A DNA stretch of 64,000 nucleotides from CAVRCA01 sp965218045 (lineage in GTDB: Bacteria > Pseudomonadota > Alphaproteobacteria > Acetobacterales > Acetobacteraceae): the NCBI GenBank assembly GCA_965218045.1, contig CBDCJX010000012.1, positions 1 to 64,000 of the forward strand, written 5' to 3'. Position numbers and translations under genes: made by a program. A model generated the notes under the pieces. The model worked only from the letters and a program-made list of their open reading frames with translations, made no database searches and had not been told where the DNA came from. The first letter of the stretch is position 1; each line of letters opens with the position of its first letter. Shown in pieces: positions 54,053 through 62,727 of the stretch.

Positions 54053-54826
54053 TTAACCTCCGACACCGAGCACATCCGCCATGTCGTGGAGCCCCGGCGG
54101 CCGGTTTTGCAACCACAACGCGGCACGCACCGCGCCAGTCGCGAACACCCGCCGGTCGAACGCGCGATGCGTCAGGGCGATGTGCTCGCTCGCCGAGGCG
54201 AACAGCAGGGTGTGCTCGCCCACCACCTGGCCGCCGCGCAACGAAGCGAAACCGATTGCGCCGGTCTTTCGCGCGCCGGTATGGCCGTGCCGCGCGCTTT
54301 CCGTCACGTCGGCCAGTTCGACGCCCCGTCCCTCGGCTACCGCCCGACCCAGCCCGATCGCGGTGCCGGACGGCGCGTCCACCTTCTGCCGATGATGCAT
54401 CTCGACGATCTCGACATCGTAGCCTTCGGCCGGCAGGGCGGCAGCCATACGTCGTGCCAGCGCCAGCACGAGGTTCACGCCGGGCGCGAAATTCGCGGCA
54501 TACACCACCCCGATGCGCCGCGACGCCTTCCTCACGGCGGCGTCGTCGGCGTCGGACAGGCCGGAGGTGCCCAACACCCACGGCTTGCCGGCATCCGCCA
54601 GCGCTGCCGCATGGCCCCGCACCGCCGCAGGATGGGTGAAATCGATCACCACGTCCGACGTGGCGGCGAGAGCGGCCATGTCCGGCAGGTGTCGCACCTC
54701 GTCGCCTTGCGTTGCGTCGGGCCGGCGTATGCCGCCAGCCACCCGCGCGCCGGCGGCAGCGACCTCCTCCAGCAACAGCCGCCCCATCCGGCCAGTCACT
54801 CCGGCGATACCGATCGCACTCGACAT
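54053..54826 (-). CDS. dapB: 4-hydroxy-tetrahydrodipicolinate reductase
   Basis: The 257-residue enzyme has the NAD(P)-binding GIAGVTGRMGRLLLEE, the catalytic EMHHRQKVDAPSGTAIGLG and the substrate-binding Lys/His region of DapB. It reduces the cyclic intermediate of lysine and diaminopimelate synthesis in the cytoplasm. The ATG at 54826 has GAGGG upstream. The length is normal. Confidence 0.95.
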   Translation of the reverse strand: MSSAIGIAGVTGRMGRLLLEEVAAAGARVAGGIRRPDATQGDEVRHLPDMAALAATSDVVIDFTHPAAVRGHAAALADAGKPWVLGTSGLSDADDAAVRKASRRIGVVYAANFAPGVNLVLALARRMAAALPAEGYDVEIVEMHHRQKVDAPSGTAIGLGRAVAEGRGVELADVTESARHGHTGARKTGAIGFASLRGGQVVGEHTLLFASASEHIALTHRAFDRRVFATGAVRAALWLQNRPPGLHDMADVLGVGG

Positions 54827-54897
54827 GTCGCCCTCCCAGCTTGTCGCCGGAGCAATCCTGCGAGGCAACGAGGGCGGCGTCCAGGGAGGAGGAGGCG

Positions 54898-55284
54898 CTA
54901 CGGTACCGGGGTCCAGTACGGCTCCGCCCCGTAATAGTCGTGCACCCGGCGGCCCCAGGCCGGGTCCTCCCAGGTCACCTGCTCGTCGGCGGCGTAGGAC
55001 GGGGCGCCCTCCAGGGTGCTGCGATCGAGGTCGACCACGTAGCCGCCCATCTGCTGATCGTATTGCAGCGCCGACCAGGGCAGCGGGTGGTATTTGTCGC
55101 CGATGCCGAGAAAGCCGCCGAAGCTCATCACCGCATAGGCGATACGGCCGGTCTTCTTGTCGATCATCACGTCGTCGACGGTGCCGAGCTTCGCCCCGCC
55201 GCGATTGTAGACCGTGGTGCCCGAGACCTGGTCGCCGGCGATGAGGCTGCCGGACGGGTTGGACTGATCGTTCAACGATGCCAT
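54898..55284 (-). CDS. PRC-barrel domain protein
   Basis: The 128-residue soluble protein has a PRC-barrel core (GTTVYNRGGAKLGTVDDVMIDKKTGRIAYAVMSFGGFLG, positions about 55070-55220) and a C-terminal tail rich in aromatic residues. Acetobacteraceae and rhizobia carry many such stress-associated proteins. It has a good AGAGGAG site before the ATG and is separately transcribed from dapB. The role is unknown. Confidence 0.85.
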   Translation of the reverse strand: MASLNDQSNPSGSLIAGDQVSGTTVYNRGGAKLGTVDDVMIDKKTGRIAYAVMSFGGFLGIGDKYHPLPWSALQYDQQMGGYVVDLDRSTLEGAPSYAADEQVTWEDPAWGRRVHDYYGAEPYWTPVP

Positions 55285-55394
55285 TGCCTTGCTCCTCTGT
55301 CGCACGTGGTGGCCTACTCGAACGCCGCTGTCGCAACCCGGTTGCGCCACGCACGCGGGGCTGGTTTCTGGGTCGTTAACACTCACCTGCCTAC

Positions 55395-56552
55395 ATGATC
55401 GACATGGACCTCTTTCACCTTCCCGGCTCGCGCATCGTCGAGATCAGCCGGCTGGCCTTCGACCAGCCGGATGTGGACTTCCTCTGCTTCGGCGAGTCCG
55501 ACCACCAATCCCCCGCCTCGGCGCGCGACGCGCTGGTCGGCGCGCTCGACGGCGGCGCCACGACCTATCCCGACGTGCGGGGCTCGCCGCTGCTGCGCGA
55601 CGCGCTGGCCCGCTACCTCACCGCGCTGCACGCCAGGGAGGTGACGGAGGAGCGCATCCTGGTGACCGCCTCGGGGATGACCGCGATGTCGGTGGCGATG
55701 GCCGCCCTCGTGCGTCCGGGCGATCGGGTGGTGCTGCACACGCCGGCCTGGCCCAACATCGGCAACGCCGCCCGGCTGCGTGGTGCGACGCTTGACGAGA
55801 TCGCGCTCGACACGACACCGGAGGGCCGCTTCCGCCTCGATCTCGACCGGCTCGCCGCGCTGCTACCCGGCGCCCGCGCCCTGGTGCTGAACTCGCCCAA
55901 CAACCCGACCGGCTGGACCGCGACGCAAGACGAGCTGGCCGCCATCCTCGAGCTGTGCCGCCGATACCAGGCGTGGCTGATTTCGGACGAGGTGTATTCC
56001 CGCCTGGTCTACGACGGCAGCGACGCGGCGCCCTCGCTGCTCGATGTCGCCGAGCCACACGATCGGGTGATCGTCTGCAACAGCTTCAGCAAGGCTTGGG
56101 CGATGACCGGCTGGCGACTCGGCTGGATGATCGTGCCGGAGGGCGCGCGCGACGCGGTGAGCGAGATCATCGAGGTCACCCATTCCGGCGTGGCACCCTA
56201 CACCCAGCACGCCGGGGTCGCGGCCCTGGCCGATACCGCGTTCGCCGAGGACTTCCTGGCGCATTGCGCGGCCGGGCGGACGGCGGCGAGCGCCGCGCTG
56301 GAGGGATTGAACGGCATCCGCTACGCCGCACCCGATGGCGCGTTCTACGCCTTCATCGGCGTCGAGGGCCTGACCGACAGCCTCGGCCTGGCGCGTCGGC
56401 TGGTGCTCGAACACGGGGTCGCCGTGGCACCGGGCAGCGCGTTCGGCGCGGCGGGCGAGGGTTATCTGCGCGTGTGCTTCGCTCAGCGACCGGAGCGGGT
56501 GGAGCGGGCGATGCGACGGCTGCGCGACGGGCTGCGCGCCGCCGCTGCCTGA
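55395..56552 (+). CDS. Class I/II pyridoxal-phosphate aminotransferase
   Basis: The 385-residue protein has the fold-type I aminotransferase marks: YPDVRGSPLLRDALARYL, NSPNNPTGW, the Asp of SDEVYSRLVYDG, the PLP lysine in CNSFSKAWAMTGWRLGW, and the carboxylate Arg in YLRVCFA. It probably transaminates an amino acid; which one cannot be said. Its end overlaps the convergent membrane protein gene by 70 bp. An internal ATG at 55404 is an alternative start. Confidence 0.88.
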   Translation: MIDMDLFHLPGSRIVEISRLAFDQPDVDFLCFGESDHQSPASARDALVGALDGGATTYPDVRGSPLLRDALARYLTALHAREVTEERILVTASGMTAMSVAMAALVRPGDRVVLHTPAWPNIGNAARLRGATLDEIALDTTPEGRFRLDLDRLAALLPGARALVLNSPNNPTGWTATQDELAAILELCRRYQAWLISDEVYSRLVYDGSDAAPSLLDVAEPHDRVIVCNSFSKAWAMTGWRLGWMIVPEGARDAVSEIIEVTHSGVAPYTQHAGVAALADTAFAEDFLAHCAAGRTAASAALEGLNGIRYAAPDGAFYAFIGVEGLTDSLGLARRLVLEHGVAVAPGSAFGAAGEGYLRVCFAQRPERVERAMRRLRDGLRAAAA

Positions 56553-57934
56553 CCGCGCGAGAACCGCCACGCGAGCAGCGCGGCGAGCAGCAGGACCGGC
56601 AGCCAGCCCAGCCGCGCCTGATAGCGATCGTACGGCTCGGCCGTGAGCCCGACCACCAGCGCGTTGGTCACCAGGCCGGTGAGCACGAGCAGGCCGAGCA
56701 CCCCCAGCGTTTCGCGGCGTTGCAGCAGCGGCACGATGGCGCAGGGCAGCAGCAGGCTCGCTGCCAGCATCGTCCAGGGCGCGATCCGTGCCGGCCAGCT
56801 GCGCGCCAGGTCGCCCGAGAGCTGCGCCGAGGCGGCCTCCGGTCGCACCAGCTCGGGCAGCTGGTTGGCGAGCTGGCTCATCAGCGGCTCCGCCATCGGG
56901 CGCATGTCGAGATCGGGCAGCCGGTAGGCGACCAGCAAGCGCGCCGCCCGCGCCAGACCATTCACCAGCGCCGCCCGCCATTCCAGGCGAAGCGTGTTCC
57001 AAACCAGCCAGCGCGCATCGTCGCGGACATGCTCGGGGCCGCCATACGCCAGCCAGACCGGCGAATCCGGCTGCCAGAGGAACGCGTCGACCGAGCGATC
57101 CGGACCAAGCCAGTCACGCCGCAAGCACAGCTTCATCGCCGGCCGCTCGGCGCAGAGCTGATCGGCGTGCGGCGCCACCAGATCGTCGCCGATCAGCCGC
57201 GCGAGCAGGAAGGCCGGGCTCGCCTGCGCGGTGTCGGCGTTGCCGTGCACGAGGAGGTTGAGCCCGAGCACGCAAGCGAGCGCCAGCACCGGCGCGCCGA
57301 TCGCCGCCGCGATGCCGGGCCAGGCGACGCGGCCGCCCATCCAGCCGAGCCCACGCAGGACGAGCGCCACCGCCGCCGCCGCGAGCGCCATAGCGGCGTG
57401 GGTCTGGTGCGCGGCGCAGCCGACCAGCGTCAGCAGCAGCAGGCCGCCACGCTCGGCGCGTCGCAGCGTCGGCCAATAGGTCGCCAGCAACGCGATGGCC
57501 AGCAAGGTCGGCGCGGTCAGCGCGTCGGCGAGAATCCAGCAGGCGAGGAATGGCAGGCTGCTGGCGAGGGCGCATAGCGGCACGGCCAGGCCCAGCATCC
57601 AGCGCGTCACCACCGCCGGCGCGGGTCGCGCGAGGACCAGATCGAGGGTGAGCCGGATCAGCCAGGCGCTCAGCGCCGCCTGCGCGCCGACCACCGCCCA
57701 CAGGCCCGAGGGCAGCCCGCCGCCGAGCCGCCATAGTGGCAGGATCGCCCACGCGTAGGCCGGCGGCCGGGTGATCCCGAGCAGCAGGTCGCGGCCGTTG
57801 GTCAGGTAGTCGATGCTGTCGGGGAACAGCAGCGGCAACGGGCCATTGACCCAGGCCGGCCACAGCAGCAGCAGCGCGCCCGCCACCACCGACGACAGGC
57901 CCCCCATCCAGGAGGGCACCCCGCGCCACGACAC
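56483..57934 (-). CDS. Polytopic inner membrane protein of unknown function
   Basis: The 483-residue protein has about ten membrane helices and a loop with PDSIDYLTNGRDLLLGITRPPAY after the first helix, an arrangement seen in membrane-bound glycosyltransferases of the GT-C type. A conserved acidic pair (DS..D) in the first loop fits that idea but is not proof. The C-terminal 25 residues are arginine/serine rich and overlap the convergent aminotransferase gene, so the true stop region may be variable. Confidence 0.65.
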   Translation of the reverse strand: MSWRGVPSWMGGLSSVVAGALLLLWPAWVNGPLPLLFPDSIDYLTNGRDLLLGITRPPAYAWAILPLWRLGGGLPSGLWAVVGAQAALSAWLIRLTLDLVLARPAPAVVTRWMLGLAVPLCALASSLPFLACWILADALTAPTLLAIALLATYWPTLRRAERGGLLLLTLVGCAAHQTHAAMALAAAAVALVLRGLGWMGGRVAWPGIAAAIGAPVLALACVLGLNLLVHGNADTAQASPAFLLARLIGDDLVAPHADQLCAERPAMKLCLRRDWLGPDRSVDAFLWQPDSPVWLAYGGPEHVRDDARWLVWNTLRLEWRAALVNGLARAARLLVAYRLPDLDMRPMAEPLMSQLANQLPELVRPEAASAQLSGDLARSWPARIAPWTMLAASLLLPCAIVPLLQRRETLGVLGLLVLTGLVTNALVVGLTAEPYDRYQARLGWLPVLLLAALLAWRFSRGQAAAARSPSRSRRIARSTRSGR

Positions 57935-57940
57935 GCTGGA

Positions 57941-58327
57941 TCAGACCTCGTCGATCACGCTGACATGGGCGGCGACGATGCGCCAGCCTTCGGCGAAGCG
58001 CACCCAGGTCTGCATCTGCCGCCCGATCTTGCCCGGCGTGGCGTCGCGGTGGAACAAGGTCGCGGCGACGCCGAAATCGTGGCCGAAGGTGGTGATCTCG
58101 GTGCGAAACAGGCGACGCCCGATCCCCAGCGCCGAGCGCGCGGCGCGGAAATCGTGGATCGCCTCGCTGCCATACAGATTCTCGTCGACGCCATAACGTA
58201 TGACCCGCGGGCCGGTCGCGAACAGCACATCCAGCGTCGGCACGTCATTGGCCATCAGCGCCACCTCGTAGCGGGCGAAAGCTTCCTCGAGCTCGGCGCG
58301 CGGCTCGGGCAGATCGATTTCCATCAT
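57941..58327 (-). CDS. HpxZ/AtzH-like protein
   Basis: The 128-residue protein has a SnoaL/NTF2-like cone fold pattern (EEAFARYEVALMANDVPTLD, then GSEAIHDFRAAR and MQTWVRFAEGWRIVAAHVSV), as in oxalurate-catabolism protein HpxZ and the biuret-pathway AtzH. It is adjacent to the AtzE-like amidase (5-bp gap) and an AtzG-like small protein, so all three likely act together on a ureido compound. The ATG is at 58327 or 58324. Confidence 0.78.
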   Translation of the reverse strand: MMEIDLPEPRAELEEAFARYEVALMANDVPTLDVLFATGPRVIRYGVDENLYGSEAIHDFRAARSALGIGRRLFRTEITTFGHDFGVAATLFHRDATPGKIGRQMQTWVRFAEGWRIVAAHVSVIDEV

Positions 58328-58332
58328 TGGCT

Positions 58333-59742
58333 CTAGCTCTCCAATCTGGTCGGGCGCTGGGCCTGCGCCACGCCACGCTGCTCCAGCTCGAAGGCGATGC
58401 GCAGCGCCACATCCTCGCGCCACGGCGCCGCGATCACCTGCACGCCGATCGGCAGCCCGGCTTGCGGGAACACCGGAACCACGACGACCGGCAGACCGAT
58501 GAAGGAGATCGGCTGGGTGTAGATGCCGATATTGGGCCGCAGCGGCATCTCCTCGCCGTCGAGCACAAAGCTCTTTTGCCCGATCAGCGGCGCGGTCACC
58601 GGGGTCGCGGGAGCGATGATCGCGTCGACCGCCTCGAACAAAGGCAGGACCTGATCGCGATACCAGCGGCGGAATTTCTGCGCCTGCAACGCCAGCGGCG
58701 CCGGCAGCATCGCACCCGCGAGCAGCCGGTCGCGCACGTCGGGATCGAACCCGTCGGCCCGGCGACGCAGCCGATCGAGATGCAGCGCCGCACCCTCGAT
58801 GGTGGTGATGACGTAGGCCGCCGAGCGCGCCCGCGCCGCCTCCGGCAGCTCGATCTCGCGATCGAGGCCGAGGCAGTCGACCACCCGCGTCACGGCATCC
58901 CGCGCCTCCGAGCCGATGCCTTGGCGGAAATAGCCGCCGGCGACCGCGACGCGCAGCCCCGCCGCGCCGGCCACCAGCTCGGCCAGCACAGGCTCGGCCG
59001 GCCGATCGACGCAGACCGGGTCGGCCGGGTCGGGACCCTGCATCGCGTCATAGGCGAGGGCGAGATCGGTCGTGCCGCGCGCCAGCGGACCGAGGTGGTC
59101 GAGGCTGGCGACGAACGGGAAGCTGCCGGCGCGCGACAGCCGCCCGTAGCTCGGCTTGAGCCCGAACAGCCCGCAGAACGAGGCCGGCACCCGAATCGAG
59201 CCGTTGGTGTCGGAGCCGAGCGCCAGCGGCACCAGGCCGCCCGCGACGGCGGCCCCCGAGCCACCCGACGAGCCGCCGGTCATCCGCGTCGCGTCGTGCG
59301 GGTTGCGCGAGGCGCCGTCGTGGCAGTTCTCGCCGGTGAAATCGTAGGCGTACTCGCCCATGTTGAGCGCGCCGACCAGCACGGCGCCGGCCGCTTCGAG
59401 TCGTGCGACCAGGGTGGCGTCGACCTTGGCCGGGGCTCGATCGCGATTGATCCGCGAACCGGCCCGCGTCGGCAGCCCCGCCACGTCGATCAGGTTCTTC
59501 ACCGCGAACGGCACGCCGGCGAGCGGCCCCAGCTCGGCGCCGTTCTCCCGCGCCTGATCCAACGTGGCAGCGCGTGCCCGCGCCCGGGCGGCGGTGATGT
59601 CGGTGAAGGCGTTGAGCCTCGGGTTGCGCTCAGCGATCGTCTGCAGCGCCGTCTCGATCGTGGTGGCGACGCTGACCTGGCCCAGTCGGATGGCGGCGGC
59701 GATGCCGGTGGCACTCGCCCACGGGTCGGCTGCGTCCCTCAT
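58333..59742 (-). CDS. atzE: AtzE-family amidohydrolase (amidase signature)
   Basis: The 469-residue enzyme has the amidase-signature catalytic triad: Lys in GVPFAVKNLIDVAG and the Ser pair in MTGGSSGGSGAAVAGGLVPL with GSDTNGSIRVPASFCG. Together with the flanking AtzG-like and HpxZ/AtzH-like genes it matches the AtzE (1-carboxybiuret hydrolase) group, which cleaves ureido intermediates of cyanurate or purine breakdown. The ATG at 59742 overlaps the AtzG-like stop (ATGA). The substrate in this organism is inferred. Confidence 0.85.
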   Translation of the reverse strand: MRDAADPWASATGIAAAIRLGQVSVATTIETALQTIAERNPRLNAFTDITAARARARAATLDQARENGAELGPLAGVPFAVKNLIDVAGLPTRAGSRINRDRAPAKVDATLVARLEAAGAVLVGALNMGEYAYDFTGENCHDGASRNPHDATRMTGGSSGGSGAAVAGGLVPLALGSDTNGSIRVPASFCGLFGLKPSYGRLSRAGSFPFVASLDHLGPLARGTTDLALAYDAMQGPDPADPVCVDRPAEPVLAELVAGAAGLRVAVAGGYFRQGIGSEARDAVTRVVDCLGLDREIELPEAARARSAAYVITTIEGAALHLDRLRRRADGFDPDVRDRLLAGAMLPAPLALQAQKFRRWYRDQVLPLFEAVDAIIAPATPVTAPLIGQKSFVLDGEEMPLRPNIGIYTQPISFIGLPVVVVPVFPQAGLPIGVQVIAAPWREDVALRIAFELEQRGVAQAQRPTRLES

Positions 59743-59924
59743 GGCCGGAACACCGGCGCCGGCTCCGCCTCGTCCGGCAGCGGAAACGCGCCGACGGTCG
59801 CCGCGTGGCCGAGCGTGATGCCGAGATGCAGCCGGATCGCCTGGCGCCACTGCGGCGCGATCGGCAGATCGAGGACAGCGCTCGCCGCGTCGATCAGGCG
59901 ATCGAGCTCATCGGGGCTAGGCAT
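59739..59924 (-). CDS. atzG: AtzG-like DUF4089 small protein
   Basis: This 61-residue protein (LDRLIDAASAVLDLPI, then WRQAIRLHLGITLGHAATVG) matches the DUF4089/AtzG subunit that binds AtzE-type amidases. The ATG at 59924 has AAGGAG upstream at a normal distance; a longer frame from 59969 lacks one. It overlaps the amidase start by 4 bp. Confidence 0.78.
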   Translation of the reverse strand: MPSPDELDRLIDAASAVLDLPIAPQWRQAIRLHLGITLGHAATVGAFPLPDEAEPAPVFRP

Positions 59925-60001
59925 GCGGGTCTCCTTGGCGGCTTTAGGGGCCCTGGTATGATTGTCCATGTCGCCATAATGGCAGACGGGAGGGACTGGC
60001 G

Positions 60002-60855
60002 ATGAAAATCGGCGCCGTGATGTTTTTCACCGCGAATTCCATGCCCCCGGACGCGCTCGGGCGGGCGCTGGAGGAGCGCGGCTTCGAATCCCTTTGGGTG
60101 CCCGAGCACTCACACATTCCGGCCTCGCGCAAATCGCAATATCCCGGCGGCGGGACGCTGCCCCGGCCATATTACGAGATCATGGACCCGTTCCTGGTGC
60201 TCAACGCCGCCGCCGCCGCGACCCGCTCGCTGAAGATCGGCACCGGTGTGTGCCTGGTGAACCAGCGCGATCCGATCGAGACCGCGAAAACCGTGTCCAC
60301 CATCGACCAGCTCTCCGGCGGGCGGTTCCTGTTCGGCGTCGGCAATGGCTGGAACCAGGACGAGATGGAGAACCACGGCACCGTGTTCGCCACCCGCCAC
60401 AAGCTGGTGCGCGAGCGGATCGAGGCGATGAAGACGATCTGGGCTCGCGACGAGGCGGCGTATCACGGCGATCTGTTGAAGTTCGACCGATGAGCCAGTG
60501 GCCCAAGCCGGTGCAGCGGCCGCACCCGCCGGTGATCGTCGGCGGCGCGTTCCCCTACGCCGCGCGTCGCGCGATCCGCTACGGCGACGGCTGGATCCCG
60601 CGCGCCGACCGGCTGGAGGCTGACGGCGTGGGCGTGGTGATCGAGCGGTTCCGGGCGATGGCGGCCGAGGCCGGACGCGAGGCCGCCTCATTGCCGATCA
60701 CCATCTTTCGGGTTCCCGAGCGGATCGAGGGGCTGCGCTTCTGCCAGGAGATCGGGATCGACCGAGTGGTGTTCAGCCTGCCGGCGGAACGCGAGGACGG
60801 GATCATGCCGGTCCTCGATCGCTGGGCCGCGCTGCAACACCAGCTCGCGGCATGA
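60002..60855 (+). pseudogene. LLM-class F420-dependent oxidoreductase split by a frameshift
   Basis: The first 163 residues (MKIGAVMFFTANSMPPDALG, then STIDQLSGGRFLFGVGNGWN) and the next-frame continuation (QWPKPVQRPHPPVIVGGAFPYAARRAIRYGDGWIPR) are the two halves of one luciferase-like monooxygenase-fold protein, normally about 285 residues. They are separated near 60488 by a one-base loss: TTCGACCGATGAGC where an extra C would restore the frame. It is a recent pseudogene or a sequence error. The promoter region is shared with the divergent atzG-like gene. Confidence 0.85.
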
Positions 60856-60864
60856 CCAGCGGAA

Positions 60865-60899
60865 GGACGCGCCGGAGCCCTGCGGCCCCGGCGCGTTCC
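60865..60899. terminator. Stem-loop terminator between convergent genes
   Basis: A GC-rich hairpin with arms GGACGCGCCGGAGCC and GGCCCCGGCGCGTTCC pairs over about 14 base pairs with one mismatch, one bulge and a 4-base loop. It sits between the ends of the LLM gene (60855) and the DUF1328 gene (60914), where a bidirectional terminator is expected. No long T-run follows. Confidence 0.6.
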
Positions 60900-60913
60900 G
60901 CGGGCGAACCTGG

Positions 60914-61087
60914 CTACATGATGGCCTTGCCTGCGAGGAGCGCCATCACCAGGAAGATTACGAAGATCGCCACGAAGATGAAGAACAGGATCTTGGCGAT
61001 CCCGGCGGTGGCCGACGAGATGCCGGTGAAGCCGAACAGACCAGCGATGATCGAGACGACGAGGAAGATCAGAGCCCATTTAAGCAT
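60914..61087 (-). CDS. DUF1328 small membrane protein
   Basis: The 57-residue product (MLKWALIFLVVSIIAGLFGF, then AGIAKILFFIFVAIFVIFLV) is a typical DUF1328/YtjA protein with two membrane helices. The AGGAG at about 61095 supports the ATG at 61087. Its role is unknown; such genes are often stress-induced. Confidence 0.9.
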   Translation of the reverse strand: MLKWALIFLVVSIIAGLFGFTGISSATAGIAKILFFIFVAIFVIFLVMALLAGKAIM

Positions 61088-61264
61088 GTAGCACTCCTGT
61101 CCGGCCGGGCCGGTTGATTGAGATGCCACCGGAACGTCAATGCGGGCCGGGGGTTTGTAGCGAATCGGGCGAAGTCTGCTTTGTGGGCGGAGTGTCGCCC
61201 GGATGCAACGGCACCGGAACGCTGACAAGCCGGACGCCAGCGCCTATCTTGCGAGCAGGTTCGC

Positions 61265-62053
61265 ATGCTCTCCACCGACGCCATCGCACCCGCCATCCCC
61301 CGCGCCGCCCTGGTCACCGGCGGGGCCAGGCGCCTGGGCCGCGCCATAGCCCTCGCTCTCGCCGAGGCCGGGTTCGACGTGGCCGTGCATTGCCATGCCA
61401 GCCGCGGCGCCGCCGAGGCGACCGGGGCGGCGGTCCGGCAAGCCGGCCGGCGGGCCTGCGTGCTACCGGCCGACCTCGGGCGCGAGGAAGCGGTGGGCCG
61501 CCTCGTGCCGGAGGCGGAGCGTGCGCTCGGGCCGCTCGGCGTGCTGGTCAACAATGCCTCGGCCTTCGAGCGGGACGAGTGGCACGACGCCACGCGCGAG
61601 AGCTGGGACGCGCATCTGGAACCGAACCTGCGAGCACCCTTCGTGCTCATGCAACACTTCGCCCGGGCGCTGCCCGCATCGGCCGAGGGCGTGGTGATCA
61701 ACATGATCGACCAGCGGGTCTGGTCGATCACCCCGCATTTCGTCTCCTACACCGTCTCCAAGGCGGCACTCTGGGCGTTGACGCAAAGCATGGCCCTGGC
61801 CCTGGCGCCGCGCATCCGGGTCAACGCGATCGGACCCGGCCCGGCGCTGCCCAGCGCGCGACAGACCCCGGCCCAGTTCGCCCGGCAAGCGGGATCGGTC
61901 CCGCTCGGCCACGGCACTTGCCCGGACGAGGTTGCCCGCGCCGTGCTCGCCATCCTGGCGCTGCCGGCGCTAACTGGGCAGATGGTGGCTCTGGATGGCG
62001 GCCAGCACCTGCAATGGCACCCGCAACACGGCCAACCGCCACTCGACGAGTAG
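61265..62053 (+). CDS. SDR-family oxidoreductase, possible FolM-type pteridine reductase
   Basis: The 262-residue short-chain dehydrogenase has the NADP site TGGARRLGRAIALALAEAGF, NNAS, and the catalytic Tyr-Lys in SYTVSKAALWAL. The TGGARRLG form, instead of TGxxxGIG, is shared with FolM/pteridine reductases. The folB gene follows 7-10 bp downstream, which supports a role in pterin or folate metabolism. The start is ATG at 61265. Confidence 0.82.
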   Translation: MLSTDAIAPAIPRAALVTGGARRLGRAIALALAEAGFDVAVHCHASRGAAEATGAAVRQAGRRACVLPADLGREEAVGRLVPEAERALGPLGVLVNNASAFERDEWHDATRESWDAHLEPNLRAPFVLMQHFARALPASAEGVVINMIDQRVWSITPHFVSYTVSKAALWALTQSMALALAPRIRVNAIGPGPALPSARQTPAQFARQAGSVPLGHGTCPDEVARAVLAILALPALTGQMVALDGGQHLQWHPQHGQPPLDE

Positions 62054-62062
62054 GAGAGCGTG

Positions 62063-62485
62063 ATGCAGACGAGCATTGCCAGCGCCGCGCGTGGCCTCCG
62101 CCACGTGTTCCTGCGCGACATGGTCCTCGACGCTAGTATCGGCATTCACCCGCACGAGCACGTCGCCACGCAGCGGATCCGGATCAACGTCAATCTCGCA
62201 GTGGATGATGATGGTGGCCGCTCTCTCTCGCGACCCGCGATCGGACGTGATGAGCTGTCTCGGGTGGTTGATTATGAGCGTGTGGCTGCTACCGTGCGCC
62301 TTTTGGTTGGCACCGGGCACGTCAAACTAGTTGAGACACTTGCGGAGCGGATTGCCGAGGCGTGCCTGCAGGATCGTCGGGTCCACCTGGCACGGATACG
62401 AATCGAAAAGCTTGACATCTTCACCGACGCAGCATCGGCCGGAGTCGAGATCGAGCGCCGCCAGTCGAATTTGTCCACCTCTTGA
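62063..62485 (+). CDS. folB: Dihydroneopterin aldolase
   Basis: The protein of about 140 residues has the FolB marks VFLRDMVLDASIGIHPHE near the start, VVDYE (catalytic region) and LVETLAERIAEACL. FolB cleaves dihydroneopterin in folate synthesis. The start is ATG at 62063 or GTG at 62060 after AGGAG. The distal half has lower GC at third positions than its neighbours. Confidence 0.9.
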   Translation: MQTSIASAARGLRHVFLRDMVLDASIGIHPHEHVATQRIRINVNLAVDDDGGRSLSRPAIGRDELSRVVDYERVAATVRLLVGTGHVKLVETLAERIAEACLQDRRVHLARIRIEKLDIFTDAASAGVEIERRQSNLSTS

Positions 62486-62727
62486 GCAAGGACGTGGGCA
62501 GTTGCAAATACATAGCGGCCGATCTTGGCAATAGCGCCGCGCCGATTGAGCCGCTTGCAACAATACGCATGAAATCAGTCGGTTGCGAAACTGCCTCGGA
62601 ACCGGGCAGAGTGACTGAATGCGAGGAAAACCGTCGGCTTAACGGACCTGTGAGGCGGTCTGCCCACAGAGTTGTCCACAGCTTCGGTGGACAAGCCGAC
62701 GCGATTGCGAGCACCCGCGAGCAATGA
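62482..62727 (+). CDS. Possible small hypothetical protein between folB and uvrC
   Basis: An 81-residue frame starts with TTG overlapping the folB stop (TTGA) and ends with a TGA overlapping the uvrC ATG (ATGA). These junctions look like translational coupling. However, codon use is less GC-rich than real genes here and no family is recognised, so it may be chance. Three cysteines and no membrane segment are visible. Confidence 0.25.
   Translation: MSKDVGSCKYIAADLGNSAAPIEPLATIRMKSVGCETASEPGRVTECEENRRLNGPVRRSAHRVVHSFGGQADAIASTREQ
62672..62694. promoter_or_regulatory. Perfect 8-bp inverted repeat upstream of uvrC
   Basis: TTGTCCAC and GTGGACAA are separated by 7 bases, 30 bp before the uvrC start. 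It could be an operator, a hairpin in the leader, or a chance pair of DnaA-box-like sequences (the left arm extends to TTGTCCACA). The sequence does not decide between these. Confidence 0.4.

Noticed and set aside
62672..62694. Paired DnaA-like boxes as an origin
   Set aside because: Only two imperfect boxes, no AT-rich unwinding region, no dnaA or hemE/parAB neighbours.
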